From contig NZ_RBXO01000001.1 of assembly GCF_003634935.1 (NCBI RefSeq), positions 3,435,501 through 3,499,500 on the forward strand: a stretch of 64,000 bases of DNA. Direction: 5' to 3'. Positions 14,901 through 27,000 of this stretch are shown here, piece after piece (position 1 is the stretch's first letter; the number at the start of each line of letters is the position of its first letter). The notes under the pieces are model-generated. The model did no database searches, was not told the origin of the DNA, and was given only the letters and a program-made list of their open reading frames with translations. Source of the DNA: Saccharothrix australiensis. Lineage in GTDB: Bacteria; Actinomycetota; Actinomycetes; Mycobacteriales; Pseudonocardiaceae. The position numbers were made by a program, and so were the translations under genes.

Positions 14901-17900
14901 CTTCGTCGGTGGTGCTGTCCGGTGTGGAAGAGGAAGTGCTGGCGGTCGCTGGGAAACTCGCGGCGCAGGGGCGGAAGACCAAGCGGTTGGCGGTCAGCCA
15001 CGCGTTCCACTCGGTGTTGATGGAGCCGATGCTGGCCGCGTTCCGCGAGGTCGCGGAGTCCTTGGTCTACCGCGAGCCGGCGATCCAGGCCGTGTCGACG
15101 GTCACGGGCAAGCCCGTGGCGGGGGAGTGGCAGTCGCCCGAGTACTGGGTGGGGCAGGTGCGGCAGGCGGTGCGGTTCGCCGACGCCGTCACCGCACTGC
15201 ACGAGCAGGGCGCGCGCACCTTCCTCGAACTCGGCCCGGACGGCGTGCTGTCCGCCGCCGCGCAGGACGTCGTGGACGGCGTGCTCGCCCCGGCGCTGCG
15301 CGGTGACCGGCCCGAGGCCGTCGCGCTGACCGCGGCGGTCGCCCGGCTGCACGTGGCGGGCGTGCGCGTGGACTGGGAAGCGTTCTTCGCCGGGCGCGGC
15401 GCGCGGCGGGTGGACCTGCCGACCTACGCCTTCCAGCGGGAGCGGTACTGGCTGGGCACCACGCCCGCGCGCGGCGACGTCGCGGCGGCCGGGCTGGACG
15501 CGGCCGACCACCCGCTGCTCGGCGCGGCGGTCGAGCTGCCGGGCTCGGGCGGCGTGCTGTTCACCGGCGTGCTGTCGACAGCGACCCAGCCGTGGCTCGC
15601 CGACCACGTCGTGGGCGGCGCGGTGCTGCTGCCGGGCGCGGCGTTCGTCGAACTGGCGGTGCTCGCGGGCGACCGGGCGGGGTGCCCGCACCTCGCCGAG
15701 CTGACCGTCGAGGCGCCGCTGGTGCTGCCGGAGCACGGCGGCGTGCGGGTGCAGGTCGTGGTGGAGGGCGAGGGCGAGGAGCGCCGCGTGAGCGTCCACG
15801 CGGGCGACCCGTGGGTCCGGCACGCGACCGGCACCCTCACCACCCGCCCGCCGGCGTCGACCGCGGACCTGCGGGAGTGGCCGCCGCCCGGCGCGGAGCC
15901 GGTGGCGGTGGACGGCCTGTACGACGGCCTCGCCGACGCGGGCCTGGCGTACGGACCGGCGTTCCGGGGCCTGCGCGCGGCCTGGCGGCGCGGCGACGAG
16001 GTGTTCACCGAGGTGGCCCTGCCGGACGGGGTGGCGGTCGACGGGTTCGGGCTGCACCCGGCCCTGCTGGACGCCGCCCTGCACGGCATCGCGCTCGGCG
16101 GGTTGGCGCCCGGTGACGAGGTGCGGTTGCCGTTCGCGTGGAGCGGCGTGCGCCTCGACGCGGTCGGCGCGTCGGTGCTGCGCGTCCGGCTGGCGCGCGC
16201 CGAGGGCGATGCGGTGGCGATCGACCTCGCCGACGGCGCGGGCCGCCCGGTGGCGTCGGTGTCGTCGCTGGTGCTGCGGGCGATGTCGACCGGGGAGCGC
16301 AGGGTCGACTCCCTGTACGACCTCGACTGGGTCGAGGTGTCCACTGTGGACGACGTCGGTGCCCCGGTGGTCATGCCCGCCGGTGGCCCGGCCGCGTTGG
16401 ATGACGTGCCGGACCTCGTGGTGGCCCATCCGCCGACCACGGGCGGAGACCTCTCCGACGCGGTGCACGCCGCCGCCGGCTGGGCGCTGGACCTCGCCTC
16501 GGCGTGGGTGGCCGACCCCCGGTTCGCCGCGTCCCGCCTGGTGGTGGCGACCACGGCGGGCGTGGCGGCGGGCGGTGTCGTGCCCGACCCGGCGCACGCG
16601 GCGGTGTGGGGCCTGATCCGGTCCGCGCAGTCCGAGCACCCCGACCGGTTCGTGCTGGTCGACGGCGCGGACGGCCTCGACGCGGTGCGGTCCGCCGCGG
16701 CCTGCGGCGAACCTCAGGTGGCGGTGCGCGGCGGCCGGGTGCTCGCGCCCAGGCTGGTCCGGGTCGCGGGCGAGCCCGGTCGGCTCACCGGGCCGGTCCT
16801 GCTCACCGGGGCGTCCGGCACGCTGGGCGGCCTGGTCGCCCGGCACCTGGTGACCGAGCACGGCGTGCGCGAGCTGCTGCTGGTCAGCCGCGGTGAGCCC
16901 GCCGTGCTCGCCGAGCTGGCCGAGCTGGGCGCGGACGTCGAGTGGGTGGCGTGCGACCTGACCGACCGGGCCGCGGTGCGCGACCTGGTGGCGGGCCGCG
17001 AGCTGTCCGCCGTGGTGCACGCGGCGGGCGTGCTGGACGACGGTGTCCTGTCCTCGCTCACCCGCGACCGGCTGGCGACCGTGCTGCGGCCCAAGGTCGA
17101 CGCGGCGCTCGCCCTGCACGAGGCGACCGCCGGGCACGACCTGTCGGCGTTCGTGGTGTTCTCCTCGGCCGCCGGCACGTTCGGCAACGCCGGTCAGGCG
17201 AACTACGCCGCCGCCAACGCCGCGCTCGACGCCGTCGCCGGGCTGCGCCGGGCGCAGGGCCTGCCCGCGGTGTCGCTCGCGTGGGGCCTGTGGTCGGGCG
17301 CGGGCATGGGCGCCGCCGCCGACCGCGACCGCCTGGACCGGGGCGGCGTCACCGGCCTGTCCGAGGCGGAGGGCCTGGCGCTGTTCGACGCGGCGCTGGG
17401 CGCGGACCGGGCGGTGCTGGTGCCGATCCGGCTCGACCTCGCCGCGCTGCGCGGCCGGGACACCGCGCCACCCCTGCTGCGCGGCCTGGCGCCGGGCGGC
17501 ACCAGGCGCACGGCCGCCGGGACGTCCCTGGTCGACACCCTGGCGGGCCGGGACCGGCAGGGCCGGACGGGCGCGCTGACCGAGCTGGTGCGCGAGCAGG
17601 TCGCGGCCGTGCTGGGCTACCCGTCGACGTCGGCGGTGCGGCCGGACCGCTCGTTCCGGGAGCTGGGCTTCGACTCGCTCAGCGCCGTGGAACTGCGCAA
17701 CCGCCTCGGCGCGGCGCTGGACCTGCGGCTGCCCGCCACGCTGGTGTTCGACCACCCGACCCCCGTCGACCTGGTGGAGCACCTGCTGGGCGCGCTGCCG
17801 TTCACCGGGTCCGACCTGCCCGCGGAGGCCGAGCTGGACCGGTGGGAGCGCGCGCTGGTCACGCTGCCCGCGGGCGACCTCGACCGGACCCGCTACACCG

Positions 17901-18022
17901 TCCGGCTCCAGGCGCTGCTCGACAAGCTCACCGCGTCCGACGCGGCGGGCGCGCCGGAGGTCGAGCTGGACTCCGCCTCCGACGACGAACTGTTCGACCT
18001 GCTCGACAACGAGCTGTCCTGA
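2..18022 (+). CDS. Type I modular PKS, 5'-truncated (modules w1-w4)
   Basis: This is the C-terminal 6006 residues of a giant polyketide synthase. The window opens inside an AT domain, in frame from base 2. Domain order is AT(end)-DH-KR-ACP, then three complete KS-AT-DH-KR-ACP modules, then a C-terminal docking region (about 17800-18019) ending in an acidic helix. Each round adds a malonyl unit, reduces it and dehydrates it, so the four modules should build a run of four conjugated double bonds. All catalytic residues I looked for are present: KS Cys, AT Ser/His, DH His/Asp, KR Tyr and ACP Ser; positions are given in the module entries. No ER domain is seen. Gene 2 starts 23 bases after the stop, so the two are probably cotranscribed. 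The true start, any loading module and any earlier modules lie upstream of the window. Family assignment is certain; substrate calls rest on motifs. Confidence 0.98.
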   Translation, partial: VVESVAFAAPTVPVVSTVTGRLAVSGEWGDPSYWVEQVRAAVRFGDAVTALHGEGVTTFVEIGPDGVLSALGADSAPEAVFVPLMRAGRPEERTLLDAAATVHVRGVRVDWAALPSVAGARPVELPTYAFHRGRYWPRPTAGSGDVTAAGLAAADHPLLGAAVALPDSDGVLLTARLSLATHPWLADHTIFGTVLVPGTAFVDLALRAGDLVGRDVLDELTLHAPLALPARGAVHLRVAVDGDGGITVYSRPEDADGLPWTRHATGALVAGSPVTGLRQTQWPPAGASEVDTDGLYDWLRDNGYGYGPLFRGLRAVWRRGDEVFAEVALADREETSRFGLHPGLLDSALHAVGVGGLLDDAEQTRLPFSWTGVRLFARGADTLRVRLTASAGAVALDLADGAGEPVAEVAGLLLRPVTADQVDASRRAHRDALFHLDWTPVPLREAPAGRWAVLGDAPDLVAALRSTGAEVGTGVGTGVGAAADADWVVLPLLDRVEPTAAAVHERTARTLERLREWSADGGRSRLVVVTRGAVSAAPGEDVADLVHAASRGLVRSAQSENPDRIVLVDLDDPAAATMLAAAVATDEPEIAVRAGTLSAPRLARLAPADAPSFGAGPVLVTGATGTLGRLVARHLATAHGVRELLLVSRRGHDDDLAAELAGLGVAATFAACDVADRDALSALLADRRLTAVVHTAGVLDDGVLSSLTPERLAAVLRPKVDAAVHLHELTRDHDLSAFVLFSSGAATFGSAGQANYAAANAFLDALAQHRRAAGLPATSLAWGLWSTEGGMAGTLSATDRARIERGGVTGLSVAEGLALFDAAIAADDPLALPMRLDLRGDGPVLPLLRGLVRTPVRRARAGSAAPAASRFAGLDGEERQSALLDLVRAQVAAVLGHESAGSVAAGRAFRDLGFDSLTSVELRNAVAAETGLRLPATLVFDHPTPKALAAFLAAELGEAAADAPTATATRAADDEPIAIVGMACRYPGEVTSPEQLWELVSQGRDGITGFPDNRGWDLEALYDPSATVPGTTYATGGGFLHDAADFDADFFGVNPREALATDPQQRLLLETSWEAFERAGIDPAALRGSRTGVFAGVMYYDYAARLSTAPEELEGYLGVGSSGSVVSGRVAYTFGFEGPAVTVDTACSSSLVALHLAAQALRSGECDLALAGGVTVMPTPGTFTEFSRQRGLAEDGRCKSFAAAADGTGWGEGVGMLLVERLSDARRNGHRVLAVVKGSAVNQDGASNGLTAPNGPSQQRVIRQALANAGLRPSDVDAVEAHGTGTTLGDPIEAQALLATYGQDRDEPLWLGSVKSNLGHTQAAAGVAGIIKMVMAMRHGVLPRTLHVDEPTPHVDWSAGAVELLTEDRPWPELDRPRRAAVSSFGISGTNAHTVLEFDPAVAERVEPVRRDLPAVPVTLSARGDDALRAQAERLRTWVEDNPHARLADIAAALATTRSALDDRVGFAAVDRESALSVLTALAAGEPAPGVVRDRPADGKVAFLFTGQGAQRVGMGRELHDKYPVFAEAFDAVCAALDMPLGELGAGEIDRTEFTQPALFAVEVALFRLFESWGVKPDFVAGHSIGELAAAHVAGVLSLADAATLVKARGRLMGALPEGGAMVAVQATEAELELTDGVSVAAVNGPSSLVLSGVEEEVLAVAEKFAALGRKTKRLAVSHAFHSVLMEPMLAEFRDVAESLAYGDLLVPAVSTVTGKSVTDEWRSPEYWVGQVRQAVRFADAVTTLHGQGVGTFLEIGPDGVLSAMGRESVDAGFVPSLRAGRDEAVTVTTAVAGLHVRGVRVDWARYFAGAAGQRLDLPTYAFQRRTFWLHDVPDGVDVGAAGLRPADHPLLGAAVALPDSDGVLLTGRLSTRTTPWLAEHVVHGRVLLPGTAFVELAVRAGELVGCPVVDELTLSAPLPLPDAVQLRVAVAAERGGTRSFEVFSRPEHAADDEPWTRHASGALRAEEPVDAPSAEPPAGAEPVDVAELYPAMAEAGLAYGPRFRGLRSAWRHDGEVFAEVALPDGEQDAGRYAVHPALLDAALHAIGAAGLVTDTALPFSWSGVRPGAVGATALRVRLTPLGGDSFALAATDPTGAHVVSVDALALRPATAEATTARHDALFGVDWAPLTPAAGTPATWSVGPELPATASDVVVLQVPPATGDVVAAVHATTARVLADVRAFLADDRFADSRLVVATAGAVAVGDEDVTDLAGAAVWGLVRTAQSEHPDRIVLVDVDAAPAPEALSGLVDLDEPEVAVRGGTAFAPRLARVRSAGGFGAFGSGTVLVTGAAGTLGGLVARHLVAAHGVRDLLLVSRRGAAAENAAALSADLEASGAAVEWVACDVSDRDAVRALVDGRELSAVVHTAGVLDDGVLSSLTPERLAAVLRPKVDAAWHLHELSGELSAFVLFSSASGVFGNAGQANYAAANAFLDALAQHRRAAGLPATSLAWGLWETEGGMGGGLADADRDRMTRSGVSGLGEREGLALLDAGVAADRALLVPVRLDLRPRGPVPPLLRGLVRQRSRRAAGRAADTPLAARLAGLPDAERDRVLLDLVRTHVAAVLGHAAVGADRTFRDLGFDSLTAVELRNALSAATGVRLPATLVFDHPTPPALARHLAAELVGADQPVTVTPVVKRVDDDPVVIVGMACRYPGGVSSPEGLWELVAGGVDAISGFPTDRGWDIAGLYDPNRERAGTTYTDQGGFLHDAAEFDAGLFGISPREALAMDPQQRLLLETSWEVLERAGVDPLSLRGSRTGVFAGVMYYDYGARLSSVPDDVEGYLGTGTAPSVVSGRVAYTFGFEGPAVTVDTACSSSLVALHLAAQALRSGECDMALAGGVTVMSTPYTFTEFSRQRGLAADGRCKAFGAGADGTGWGEGVGMLLVERLSDARRLGHPVLAVVKGSAVNQDGASNGLTAPNGPSQQRVIRQALSSAGLRPSDVDAVEAHGTGTSLGDPIEAQALLATYGQDRDEPLWLGAIKSNLGHTQAAAGVAGVIKMVMAMRHGVLPKTLHADEPSPHVDWSSGAVELLTSSREWPAVGRARRAAVSSFGISGTNAHVILEQPPAQPVPAVVVEDGRVHALAVSGRDVQALRAQAERVRSTVAGGVPPADVAFSLATGRAALDHRAVVVGTDRDELLDGLAALAEGVPSSAVVEGTPVEGDLAFLFTGQGAQRVGMGRGLYAAFPVFAEAFDAVCAAFDMPLGDLGADEIDRTEFTQPALFAVEVALFRLVESWGVRPDLVAGHSIGELAAAHVAGVLSLEDAATLVKARGRLMGALPEGGAMVAVQATEDELDLTDGVSVAAVNGPSSIVLSGVEQEVLAVAEVLAAQGRKTKRLTVSHAFHSVLMEPMLAEFRAVAESLTYSDLAIRAVSTVTGKPVVDEWRSPEYWVGQVRQAVRFADAVTTLHEQGVRTFLELGPDGVLSGMGRESAAEDEFVPALRADRPETRSVVTAVARLHAAGVAVDRAAFFGTPGARRTELPTYPFQRRRYWLDAGPAAGDAGALGLAATDHPLLGGVVALPDSGGALVTGRVARASTPWLADHAVHGEVVLPGAALVDLVLRAGREVGAPALVELTLAAPIAVPAHGGVAVQVVVGADDAGQRPVTVYARPDDAAADEWTRHASGVLGAHAADPEPAWAEWPPSGAERVDLDGHYAALGAAGLGYGPAFQGLRAAWRRAGEVFAEVELPDGVAVDGYGLHPALLDAALHAIGVGDLVDTSDGAVVPFAWSGVALHAVRATSLRVRITGRGGAVSLALADGLGQPVASVGSLALRPAERAVGRTGHDALFRLEWVATTPGTPSADRAVAGGSAAEAHTVLPPANSVRDAVNDLVDLLRERLADDGALVLVTRGLLEGDEVAAARWGLVRSAQSEHPGRFVVVDVADDADLALVPAAVATGEPQVAVRDGRVLVPRLARARVGGAPFAGFDPAGAVLVTGASGTLGRLVARHLVTAHGVRDLLLVSRRGEAADLTADLVAAGASVRWAACDVADRDALAAVLAGQRLTGVFHTAGVLADGVLTSLTPERVDRVLRPKLDAARHLDELTRDHDLAAFVLFSSAAGVFGTAGQGNYAAANAALDALAVRRRAAGLPAMSAAWGLWADSGMGGGLGDADLLRMARAGVTGLSAEDGLALLDLALADDAATLVPMRLDLAAVRARAAEDGVPPLLRGLVATPVRRAAGRTASGGLADRLAGLTPARRTDELVALVRARGAAVLGHPDAGAVTPTRSFRDLGFDSLSAVELRNALNAETGLRLPATLVFDHPTPVALADFLLGELFGVAEAPDAPAPVAPPSDDPVVIVGMACRYPGGVSSPEDLWRLVLDGTDAISGFPLDRGWPVDDLFDADPGRAGTSYTDQGGFLRGAAEFDAGFFGISPREALAMDPQQRLLLETSWEAFERAGIDPSGMRGSRTGVFAGVMYHDYGSWLTEIPEGVEGYLGTGTSGSVASGRVSFTFGFEGPAVTVDTACSSSLVALHLAAQALRNGECDMALAGGVTVMATPGTFLEFSRQRGLAADGRCKAFAAAADGTGWSEGVGMLLVERMSDAVRKGHRILAVVRGSAVNQDGASNGLTAPNGPSQQRVIRQALSSAGLRPSDVDAVEAHGTGTRLGDPIEAQALLAAYGQDRDEPLWLGSVKSNLGHTQAAAGVAGIIKMVMAMHEGVLPRTLHVDEPTPHVDWSAGAVELLTDNRPWPELDRPRRVAVSSFGISGTNAHTILEEPPAAEPAPVEPVVTAPVVPWVVSATSPEALAAQAARLRDADVPLLDGAYSLATGRAALDERAVVVAADRDELVAGLSALADGRASASLVRGPVTAGRLAFLFTGQGAQRVGMGRELYAAFPLFAEAFDAVCAAFDMPLGELGPDLIDRTEYTQPALFAIEVALFRLVESWGIRPDFLAGHSIGELAAAHVAGVLSLEDAATLVKARGRLMQALPEGGAMVAVQATEAEVELTPGVSVAAVNGPSSVVLSGVEEEVLAVAGKLAAQGRKTKRLAVSHAFHSVLMEPMLAAFREVAESLVYREPAIQAVSTVTGKPVAGEWQSPEYWVGQVRQAVRFADAVTALHEQGARTFLELGPDGVLSAAAQDVVDGVLAPALRGDRPEAVALTAAVARLHVAGVRVDWEAFFAGRGARRVDLPTYAFQRERYWLGTTPARGDVAAAGLDAADHPLLGAAVELPGSGGVLFTGVLSTATQPWLADHVVGGAVLLPGAAFVELAVLAGDRAGCPHLAELTVEAPLVLPEHGGVRVQVVVEGEGEERRVSVHAGDPWVRHATGTLTTRPPASTADLREWPPPGAEPVAVDGLYDGLADAGLAYGPAFRGLRAAWRRGDEVFTEVALPDGVAVDGFGLHPALLDAALHGIALGGLAPGDEVRLPFAWSGVRLDAVGASVLRVRLARAEGDAVAIDLADGAGRPVASVSSLVLRAMSTGERRVDSLYDLDWVEVSTVDDVGAPVVMPAGGPAALDDVPDLVVAHPPTTGGDLSDAVHAAAGWALDLASAWVADPRFAASRLVVATTAGVAAGGVVPDPAHAAVWGLIRSAQSEHPDRFVLVDGADGLDAVRSAAACGEPQVAVRGGRVLAPRLVRVAGEPGRLTGPVLLTGASGTLGGLVARHLVTEHGVRELLLVSRGEPAVLAELAELGADVEWVACDLTDRAAVRDLVAGRELSAVVHAAGVLDDGVLSSLTRDRLATVLRPKVDAALALHEATAGHDLSAFVVFSSAAGTFGNAGQANYAAANAALDAVAGLRRAQGLPAVSLAWGLWSGAGMGAAADRDRLDRGGVTGLSEAEGLALFDAALGADRAVLVPIRLDLAALRGRDTAPPLLRGLAPGGTRRTAAGTSLVDTLAGRDRQGRTGALTELVREQVAAVLGYPSTSAVRPDRSFRELGFDSLSAVELRNRLGAALDLRLPATLVFDHPTPVDLVEHLLGALPFTGSDLPAEAELDRWERALVTLPAGDLDRTRYTVRLQALLDKLTASDAAGAPEVELDSASDDELFDLLDNELS
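2921..7880 (+). other. PKS module w2: KS-AT(malonyl)-DH-KR-ACP
   Basis: KS Cys codon is at 3440-3442 in DTACSSS. The AT has GHSIG (Ser 4751-4753) and HAFH, the malonyl signature. The DH has His at 5642-5644 in HxxxGxxxxP and Asp at 6122-6124. The KR is B-type (LDD) with Tyr at 7277-7279. The ACP Ser is at 7751-7753. The AT stretch 4508-5250 is lower in GC than its flanks and closely matches the AT of w10. Confidence 0.95.
7921..12850 (+). other. PKS module w3: KS-AT(malonyl)-DH-KR-ACP
   Basis: KS Cys is at 8444-8446. The AT has GHSIG (Ser 9746-9748) and HAFH, predicting malonyl-CoA. DH His is at 10640-10642 in HxxxGxxxxP and Asp at 11126-11128. The KR has LAD instead of the usual LDD; the diagnostic last Asp is kept, so B-type is still the best call. 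KR Tyr is at 12227-12229. ACP Ser is at 12725-12727. Expected product is a trans 2-enoyl unit. Confidence 0.95.
12901..17800 (+). other. PKS module w4: KS-AT(malonyl)-DH-KR-ACP
   Basis: KS Cys is at 13418-13420. The AT has GHSIG (Ser 14714-14716) and HAFH (malonyl). DH His is at 15605-15607 in HxxxGxxxxP and Asp at 16070-16072. The KR is B-type (LDD) with Tyr at 17204-17206. ACP Ser is at 17675-17677. This is the last module of gene 1. It is followed by a docking tail that should pair with the N-terminal coiled coil of gene 2. Confidence 0.95.
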
Positions 18023-18045
18023 CCGCGCGAGGAGCCGTGGACCAC

Positions 18046-21000
18046 ATGCAGACCGAGGACAAGCTGCGGGAGTACCTGAAGCGGGCCACCGCCGACCTGG
18101 TCGCGGCCCGGCGCAGGCTGCGCGAGGTCGAGGAACGCGACCAGGAGCCCATCGCGATCGTGGGCATGGCGTGCCGCTACCCCGGCGGCGTGTCGTCGCC
18201 GGAGGACCTGTGGCGGCTCGTGCTCGACGGCGGCGACGCGATCTCCGGCTACCCGACCGACCGGGGCTGGCGCATCGAGGACGTCGTGGACGCCGACCCC
18301 GGCCGACAGGGCACCAGCTACGTCGCCGAGGGCGGGTTCCTGCACGACGTCGCCGACTTCGACCCGGAGTTCTTCGGGATCTCGCCGCGTGAGGCGTTGG
18401 CGATGGACCCGCAGCAGCGCCTGCTGCTGGAGACGTCGTGGGAGGCGTTCGAGCGGGCGGGCATCGACGCGCTGGGCCTGAAGGGCAGCCGGACCGGCGT
18501 GTTCGCGGGCGTGATGTACCACGACTACGGGTCGCGGCTGTCGGAGGTGCCCGAGGGCGTCGAGGGGTACCTGGCGACCGGCACCTCGGGGAGCGTCGCG
18601 TCCGGCCGGGTGTCGTTCACGTTCGGGTTCGAGGGTCCGGCGGTCACGGTCGACACGGCGTGCTCGTCGTCGCTGGTGGCCCTGCACCTCGCGGTCCGCG
18701 CCCTGCGGTCGGGCGAGTGCGACCTGGCGCTGGCGGGCGGGGTGACCGTGATGTTCACGCCGACCACGTTCGTGGAGTTCAGCCGGCAGCGCGGGCTGGC
18801 GGCGGACGGGCGGTGCAAGGCGTTCTCGGCCGACGCCGACGGCACCGGCTGGTCCGAGGGCGCCGGCGTGCTGCTGGTGGAGCGGCTGTCGGACGCCCGC
18901 CGGCTCGGGCACCCGGTGCTGGCGGTGGTGCGCGGGTCGGCGGTGAACCAGGACGGCGCGTCGAACGGGTTGACCGCGCCGAATGGTCCGTCGCAGCAGC
19001 GGGTGATGCTCCAGGCGCTGGCGGACGCCCGGCTCGCACCGTCCGATGTGGACGTCGTCGAGGCGCACGGCACCGGCACGACCCTGGGCGACCCGATCGA
19101 GGCGCAGTCGGTGCTGGCCACCTACGGCCAGGGGCGCGCCGAGCCGCTGTGGCTCGGGTCGCTGAAGTCGAACATCGGTCACACGCAGGCGGCGGCGGGT
19201 GTCGCGGGTGTGATCAAGATGGTGATGGCGCTGCGGACGGGTGTGCTGCCGAAGACGCTGCACGTGTCCGAGCCGACCCCGCACGTGGACTGGTCGGCCG
19301 GCGCGGTGGAGCTGCTGACGTCGTCGCGGGAGTGGCCGGCGGTCGACCGGCCGCGCCGGGCGGCGGTGTCGTCGTTCGGGTTCAGCGGCACCAACGCGCA
19401 CCTCGTGCTGGAACAGGCGCCCGAGGAAGCGCCGGTGGAGCCGGCCGAGGTGCCCGGCGTGCTGCCGTGGGCGCTGTCCGGTCGGGGCGAGGAGGGCGTG
19501 CGGGCCCAGGCGCGGGCACTGCGGTCCTTCGTGCTGGACCACCCCGATGCGCGCTTGGCCGATCTCGCCTGGTCGCTGGGCGCGGCACGGGCGCACCTGT
19601 CGCACCGGGCCGTCGTGGTCGGGCGCACGCGCGACGACCTCCTGCGCGGGCTTGGTGAGGTCGCGGACGGCGAGGTCGGCTCGGTGGTGACGGGGGCCTC
19701 GCGGGGTGGTGGTCCAGTGGCCTTCGTGTTCCCTGGTCAGGGGTCGCAGTGGGTTGGTATGGCTGTGGAGTTGTTGGAGCAGTCGTCGGTGTTCGCGGGG
19801 CGGATGGGGGAGTGTGCGGCTGCGATCGACCCGCTGGTGGAGTGGAACCTGCTGGACGTCGTTAGGTCCGGTGATTTTGATCGGGTTGATGTTGTTCAGC
19901 CGGTGTTGTTTTCGGTGATGGTGTCGTTGGCGGAGTTGTGGCGTTCGTGGGGTGTGCGTCCGTCTGCTGTGGTGGGGCATTCGCAGGGTGAGATCGCGGC
20001 TGCGGTGGTGGCGGGTGCGTTGTCGTTGGAGGATGGCGCGCGTGTGGTGGTGTTGCGGTCGAAGGCGATCACCGGTATTGCCGGTCGTGGTGGGATGGTG
20101 TCGGTCGGCTTGCCGGTGGCCGAGGTTGAAGCACTGATCTCGCGTTGGGAGGGTTTGTCGGTCGCGGCGGTGAACGGTCCGGGGTCGGTGGTGGTCTCGG
20201 GTGATGTGGCCGGGCTGGAGGGCTTGCTGGAGCACGCGTCCGCGAATGATGTTCGTGCGCGGCGTATCGCGGTGGACTACGCCTCTCATTCTGTTCACGT
20301 CGAGCAGTTGGAGGACGAGATTCTGGCTGTGTTGGCCGGGATCAAGCCGCGTGAGGGTGAGGTGCCGGTCTATTCGACGTTGACCGGGTCGGTGTTGTCC
20401 GGTGTGGAGATGGATGCGGGGTATTGGTTCCGTAATCTGCGGCAGCGAGTGGGGTTGCAGGGTGCGGTGGAGCGGTTGGCCGCCGATGGGTTCGGTGTGT
20501 TCGTGGAGTGCAGTCCGCACCCGGTGTTGACGTTGGGTGTCCAGGAGACGCTGGATGCGGCCGGCAGTGATGCGGTGGTGTTGGGGACGCTGCGCCGCGA
20601 TGAAGGCGGGTTGGCGCGTGCGCTGACTTCGCTGGGTGAAGCGCACGTGGCGGGTGTCGAGCCGGACTGGGCGGCGGTCGTGCCCGGTGGGCAACGGATC
20701 GACCTGCCCACGTATCCCTTCCAGCGCGAGCGGTACTGGCTCGACGCGACCGCGCCGTCGGGCGACCCGTCGTCCCTCGGGCTCGTGCCGCTCGACCACC
20801 CGCTGTGGACCGCCGTCGCGGACGTGCCCGACAGCGAGGACGTCCTGATCACCGGCTCGCTGTCGAGGGCAGGCCACCCGTGGCTGGCCGATCACGCGGT
20901 CGGCGACGTGGCCCTGCTGCCCGGCACGGCGTTCGTGGAACTCGCGGTCCGGGCGGGTGACCAGGTCGGTTGCCCACGGGTGGCCGAGCTGACGCTGTCC

Positions 21001-24000
21001 GCGCCGCTCGTCGTGCCCGACGCCGGGACGGTGCGGTTGCGCGCGGTCCTCGGTGGCGCGCGGCCGGACGGCACGCGCCCCGTCACCATCCACTCGCGGC
21101 TGACCGACGGCGAGCCGTGGACCCGGCACGCCACCGGCGTCCTGGCCCCGCCGGTCGCCCCGACCGGGCCGGACCTCACCGCGTGGCCGCCGGCCGGCGC
21201 GGAACCCGTCGCCGTGGACGACCTCTACCCCGACCTGGCCGCGGTCGGGCTCGGCTACGGTCCGGCGTTCCAGGGCGTGCGCGCGGCGTGGCGGCGCGGG
21301 CGCGAGGTGTTCGCCGAGGTCGAGCCGGCCGAGGCGGTCGCGGGCGACTTCCGGCTGAGCCCCGCGCTGCTGGACGCCGCCCTGCACGCCATCGCCCTGG
21401 GCGATTTCGTGCCGGGCGCGGCCGGTCCGCTGCTGCCGTTCGCCTGGAACGACGTGGCCGTGCACGCCGTGGGCGCGACGACGCTGCGCGTCCACCTCGC
21501 GCCGGCGGGCGGCGACACCGTCGCCATCACCGCCGCCGACGGGACCGGCGCGCCCGTGGCGTCCGTCGCGTCGCTCGCGCTGCGGGCCGTCGACCCGGCG
21601 CGGCTGCGGCCCACCGGTGCGACCGACTCGTTGTTCGGCCTGGACTGGGTGCCGCTGCCGCTGGGCCAGGCGCGTGCCGACGACGTGGTGCTGTGGTCGC
21701 CGCCCGTGACCGGAGGCGACCTGCCGGCCCGGACCCGCGCCGCCGTCAACGCGACCGTCGAAGCCGTCGCCGCGTGGTCGGCCGACGACTCGGGCCGCCG
21801 GCTCGTCGTCGTGACGCCCGACCACACCGATCCCGTGCACGCCGCCGTGTGGGGCCTGGTCCGCTCCGCGCAGTCCGAGCACCCCGGCCGGTTCGCCCTG
21901 GTCGCGGGCGACCGCGAGGACGACCGGCTCGCCGCGTTCCTCGCCACCGACGAACCGCAGGGCGTCCTCACCGCCGACGCCGCCCTCGTGCCGCGCCTGG
22001 CCAGGGTCGGCGCGGCCGAGCAGCTCCCGGACTTCGGCGGTGGCACCGTCCTCCTCACCGGCGCGTCCGGCGCGCTGGGCAGGCTCGTCGCGCGGCACCT
22101 CGTCACCGAGCACGGCGTGCGCGACCTCCTCCTGCTCAGCCGCGGTGGCGGCGTCGGCGCGGAGGACCTCACCCGCGAACTCGCGGACCTCGGTGCCGCC
22201 GTCACGTGGGCCGCGGCGGACGCGGCGGACCCCGGCGCGCTGGCCTCGGCGGTGGGTGACCGGGCGCTGACCGGTGTCGTCCACGCCGCCGGCGTGCTGG
22301 ACGACGGTGTCGTGCAGGCGTTGACGCCCGAGCGGGTGGACCGGGTGTTCCGGCCCAAGGTGGACGCGGTGGTCGCGCTGGACGACCTCGCCCGCCGCCA
22401 CGCCGTGACGGCCTTCGTGGTGTTCTCGTCGGCGGCCGGTGTGTTCGGCAACGCTGGTCAGGGCAACTACGCGGCGGCCAATGCGTTCGTGGACGCCGTG
22501 GTCGCCCGCCGCCGCGCCGAGGGCCTGCCCGCCGTGTCCCTCGCCTGGGGCCTGTGGGCGGAGACCGGCACGATGACCGGAGCGCTGACCGACGTCGACC
22601 TCAAGCGCATCGGCCGCGCCGGCGTCAGCGGGCTGTCCGCCGCCGAGGGCCTGGCGCTGTTCGACGCCGCCGCCGGGTCCGACCGGACGCTGGTCCTGCC
22701 GATGCGCCTCGACCTCGGCCCGGTGCGCGCGAAGGCCGCGAGCGACGGCGTGCCTCCCCTGCTGCGCGGCCTGGTGCGGCCACCGGCCCGCAAGGCCGGT
22801 GCGACCGCGGGCGCGGCACGCCGGCTCACCGGGCTGTCCCGCGAGGAGCAGTCCGCCGAACTGCTGACCCTGGTGCGCGCGCAGGTCGCGGCCGTCCTGG
22901 GTCACACCGGCGCCGCCGCCATCGCCGCCGACCGCGCGTTCTCCGACCTGGGCTTCGACTCGCTGACCGCGGTCGAGCTGCGCAACCGGCTCGGCGCGGC
23001 GCTGGGGTTGCGGCTGCCCGCGACCCTGGTGTTCGACCACCCGACGCCGACCGCGCTCGCGGAGCGGCTGCGCGCCGAGCTGACCGGCGACGACTCCGCG
23101 CCCGTCGTGGTCGGCCCGGCGGCCGTCGCGGACGACCCGATCGCGATCGTCGGCATGGCGTGCCGGTTCCCCGGCGGCGTGACCACGCCGGAGGAGCTGT
23201 TCCGGCTCACCCTCGACGGGGTGGACGCGATCTCCGCGTTCCCGACCGACCGGGGTTGGCCCGTCGGCGGTGTCGGCGGGTACGCGCCCGAGGGCGGTTT
23301 CCTCTACGACGCGGCGGACTTCGACCCGGAGTTCTTCGGGATCTCGCCGCGTGAGGCGTTGGCGATGGACCCGCAGCAGCGGTTGCTGCTGGAGACGTCG
23401 TGGGAGGCGTTCGAGCGGGCGGGCATCGACCCGTCCGGGATGCGCGGCAGCCGGACCGGGGTGTTCGCGGGCCTGATGTACCACGACTACGCGAGCCGGC
23501 TCGCCGAGATCCCCGAGGAGGCCGCGGGCTACCTCAGCACTGGCACGTCGGGCAGCATCGCGTCCGGCCGCGTGGCTTACACGTTCGGGTTCGAGGGTCC
23601 GGCGGTGACGGTCGACACGGCGTGCTCGTCGTCCTTGGTGGCGTTGCACTTGGCCGCGCAGGCGCTGCGCAACGGCGAGTGCGACATGGCGCTGGCCGGT
23701 GGTGTGACGGTGATGTTCACGCCCGGCACGTTCAGCGAGTTCAGCCGGGCGGGCGCGTTGTCCGCGCACGCGCGGTGCAAGCCCTTCGCCGCCGCGGCGG
23801 ACGGCGCGGTGTGGGGCGAGGGCGTCGGGATGCTGCTGGTGAAGCGCCTGTCGGATGCCCGGCGCAACGGTCACCGCGTGCTGGCGGTGGTGCGTGGTTC
23901 GGCGGTGAACCAGGATGGCGCGTCCAATGGCCTTACCGCGCCGAACGGCCCTTCGCAGCAGCGGGTGATCCGGCAGGCGTTGAGCAGCGCGGACCTTTCT

Positions 24001-27000
24001 CCGTCCGATGTGGACGTGGTGGAGGCGCACGGCACCGGTACGACTTTGGGTGATCCGATCGAGGCGCAGGCGTTGTTGGCGACCTATGGTCAGGGTCGTG
24101 ACGAGCCGTTGTGGTTGGGTTCGGTGAAGTCGAACATCGGTCACACGCAGGCGGCGGCGGGTGTCGCGGGTGTGATCAAGATGGTGATGGCGCTCCGGGA
24201 AGGCGTGCTGCCGAAGACGTTGCACGTGGACGAGCCGTCACCGCACGTGGACTGGACGGTCGGGTCGATCGAGCTGCTGACCGAGTCCCGGCCGTGGCCG
24301 GAGGTGGGGCGCGCGCGGCGGGCGGCGGTGTCGTCGTTCGGCATCAGCGGCACCAACGCCCACGTCGTCCTGGAACAGGGTGACGCCCCGGCCGAGGTCG
24401 CCGCCGAGCTGGTGTCCGTGCCGGTGCCCTGGGTGCTGTCGGCCAAGGACCCGGCCGGCGTTCGGGCGCAGGCCGAGCGGCTGCGGGAGCACTTGGCCGA
24501 GCACCCCGGCACGCGGGTGGACGACGTGGCGCTGACCCTGGCGGGGCGGTCGCGGTTCCCGCACCGGGCGGTGGTCGTCGGCGCCGACCTGGCGGGCTTG
24601 GCGCAGGATCTCGCCGAGGTGACCGTTGGTGAGGCGGTAACGGGCGCGGATCGCGTCGCTTTCGTGTTCCCTGGTCAGGGGTCGCAGTGGGTTGGTATGG
24701 CTGTGGAGTTGTTGGAGCAGTCGTCGGTGTTCGCGGGGCGGATGGGGGAGTGTGCGGCTGCGATCGACCCACTCGTGGAGTGGAACCTGCTGGATGTGGT
24801 CCGGTCTGGTGATTTCGATCGGGTTGATGTTGTTCAGCCGGTGTTGTTTTCGGTGATGGTGTCGTTGGCGGAGTTGTGGCGTTCGTGGGGTGTGCGTCCG
24901 TCTGCTGTGGTGGGGCATTCGCAGGGTGAGATCGCGGCTGCGGTGGTGGCGGGTGCGTTGTCGTTGGAGGACGGCGCGCGTGTGGTGGTGTTGCGGTCGA
25001 AGGCGATCACCGGTATTGCCGGTCGTGGTGGGATGGTGTCGGTCGGCCTGCCGGTGGCCGAGGTTGAAGCACTGATCTCCCGTTGGGAGGGTTTGTCGGT
25101 CGCGGCGGTGAACGGTCCGGGGTCGGTGGTGGTCTCGGGTGATGTGGCCGGGCTGGAGGGCTTGCTGGAGCACGCGTCCGCGAATGATGTTCGTGCGCGG
25201 CGTATCGCGGTGGACTACGCCTCTCATTCTGTTCACGTCGAGCAGTTGGAGGACGAGATTCTGGCTGTGTTGGCCGGGATCAAGCCGCGTGAGGGTGAGG
25301 TGCCGGTCTATTCGACGTTGACCGGGTCGGTGTTGTCCGGTGTGGAGATGGATGCCGGTTACTGGTTCCGGAATTTGCGTCGGACGGTCGGGTTGCAGGG
25401 TGCGGTGGAGCGGTTGGCCGCCGATGGGTTCGGTGTGTTCGTGGAGTGCAGTCCGCACCCGGTGTTGACGTTGGGTGTTCAGGAGACGCTGGATGCGGCC
25501 GGCAGTGACGCGGTGGTGTTGGGGACGTTGCGCCGCGATGAAGGCGGGTTGGCGCGTGCGCTGATTTCGCTGGGTGAAGCGCACGTGGCGGGTGTCGAGC
25601 CGGACTGGACGGCGGTCGTGCCCGGTGGACAGCGGATCGACCTGCCGACCTACGCGTTCCAGCGCAAGCGGTACTGGCTTGAGGGTGCCGCGACCCCCGC
25701 AACCGCCGAGGACGAGGTGTTCTGGGACGCCGTGGAGCGGGGTGAACTGGGAGCCCTGGTGGGCGCGGACTCGCCGGAGGACCGGCGGAAGGTCGAGCAG
25801 GCGCTGCCACTGCTGTCGTCGTGGCGTCGCCGTCGCCAGGAGGAGTCCACTGTGGACTCCTGGCGCTACCGCCTGACGTGGTCCGCCGTCACCCCGAGCG
25901 CGTCCGCGCTGCTCGGGACCTGGCTGCTGGTCACGCCCGAGGGCTTCGACGCCGACGCCCTCGCCGAGGGGTTGGCGCGTCAGGGCGCGCGGACCGTGCA
26001 CGTCCCGCTCGACCCGTACGCCGACCGCGAGACCATCGCGCGGCGCTTGGCCGGTGTCGAAGCGGACGGCGTGCTGTCGCTGCTCGCGCTGGACGAGGCG
26101 CCGCACCGCGACCACCCGGCCGTGCCGGTCGGGCTCGCCGCCACCCTGGCGCTGCTCCAGGCGCTGGACGGCGGCGCGCCGCTGTGGGTGGCGACGCGCG
26201 GCGCGGTCAGCACGGGCGCCGAGGACGTGACCGGTCCCGCGCAGGCCCAGGTCTGGGGCCTGGGCCGGGTGGCCGCGCTGGAGCACCCCGACCGCTGGGG
26301 CGGTCTGGTCGACCTGCCCGCCGACCTCGACGACCGCGCGCTGGACCGGCTGGCCGCCGTCCTCGCCGCCGCTGACGAGGACCAGGTGGCGATCCGCCCG
26401 GCGGGCGTCTTCGGCTGCCGGCTCGTCCCGGCCGGCCCGGCGGCGGGCGGCACGTGGCGCCCGCGCGGCACCGCCCTGGTCACCGGCGGCACGGGCGCGC
26501 TCGGCGCGCACGTGGCCCGCCTGCTGGCCCGCGAGGGCGTGGAGCACCTGGTGCTCACCAGCCGGCGGGGCGCGGACGCGCCCGGTGCCCCGGAGCTGGT
26601 CGCCGAGCTGCGCGAGGCGGGCGCGCGGGTCACCGTCGCCGCGTGCGACGCCGCCGACCGGGAAGCGCTGGCCGACCTCCTCGCGGGCCTGCGCGACGAG
26701 GAGGTCCGGATCGCCGTGCACGCGGCAGGCGCGCTCACCCCGGCCGCCCTCGCCGACACCGACCTGGCGCTGCTGGCCGACACGGTGTCCGCGAAGGTCG
26801 CGGGCGCGGTGCACCTGGCGGAACTGCTCGACCCTGCGGAGCTGGACGCGCTGGTGCTGTTCTCGTCCAGCGCGGGGGTGTGGGGCAGCGGCACGCAGGG
26901 CGCGTACGCCGCGCCGAACGCGTTCCTCGACGCCTTCGCCCGCCAGTGCCGCGACCGGGGCATCCCGGCCACCTCCCTCGCGTGGGGCCTGTGGGCGGGC

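Noticed and set aside
16942-18045. Upstream extension of the gene 2 open frame into gene 1
   Set aside because: The added residues are an Arg/Gly-rich out-of-frame reading of the w4 KR. A ribosome site and the docking helix place the start at 18046.
21650-22100. Possible ER domains between DH and KR
   Set aside because: In every module the DH-KR interval is only the structural KR subdomain. No NADPH-binding ER motif or extra length of about 300 residues is present.
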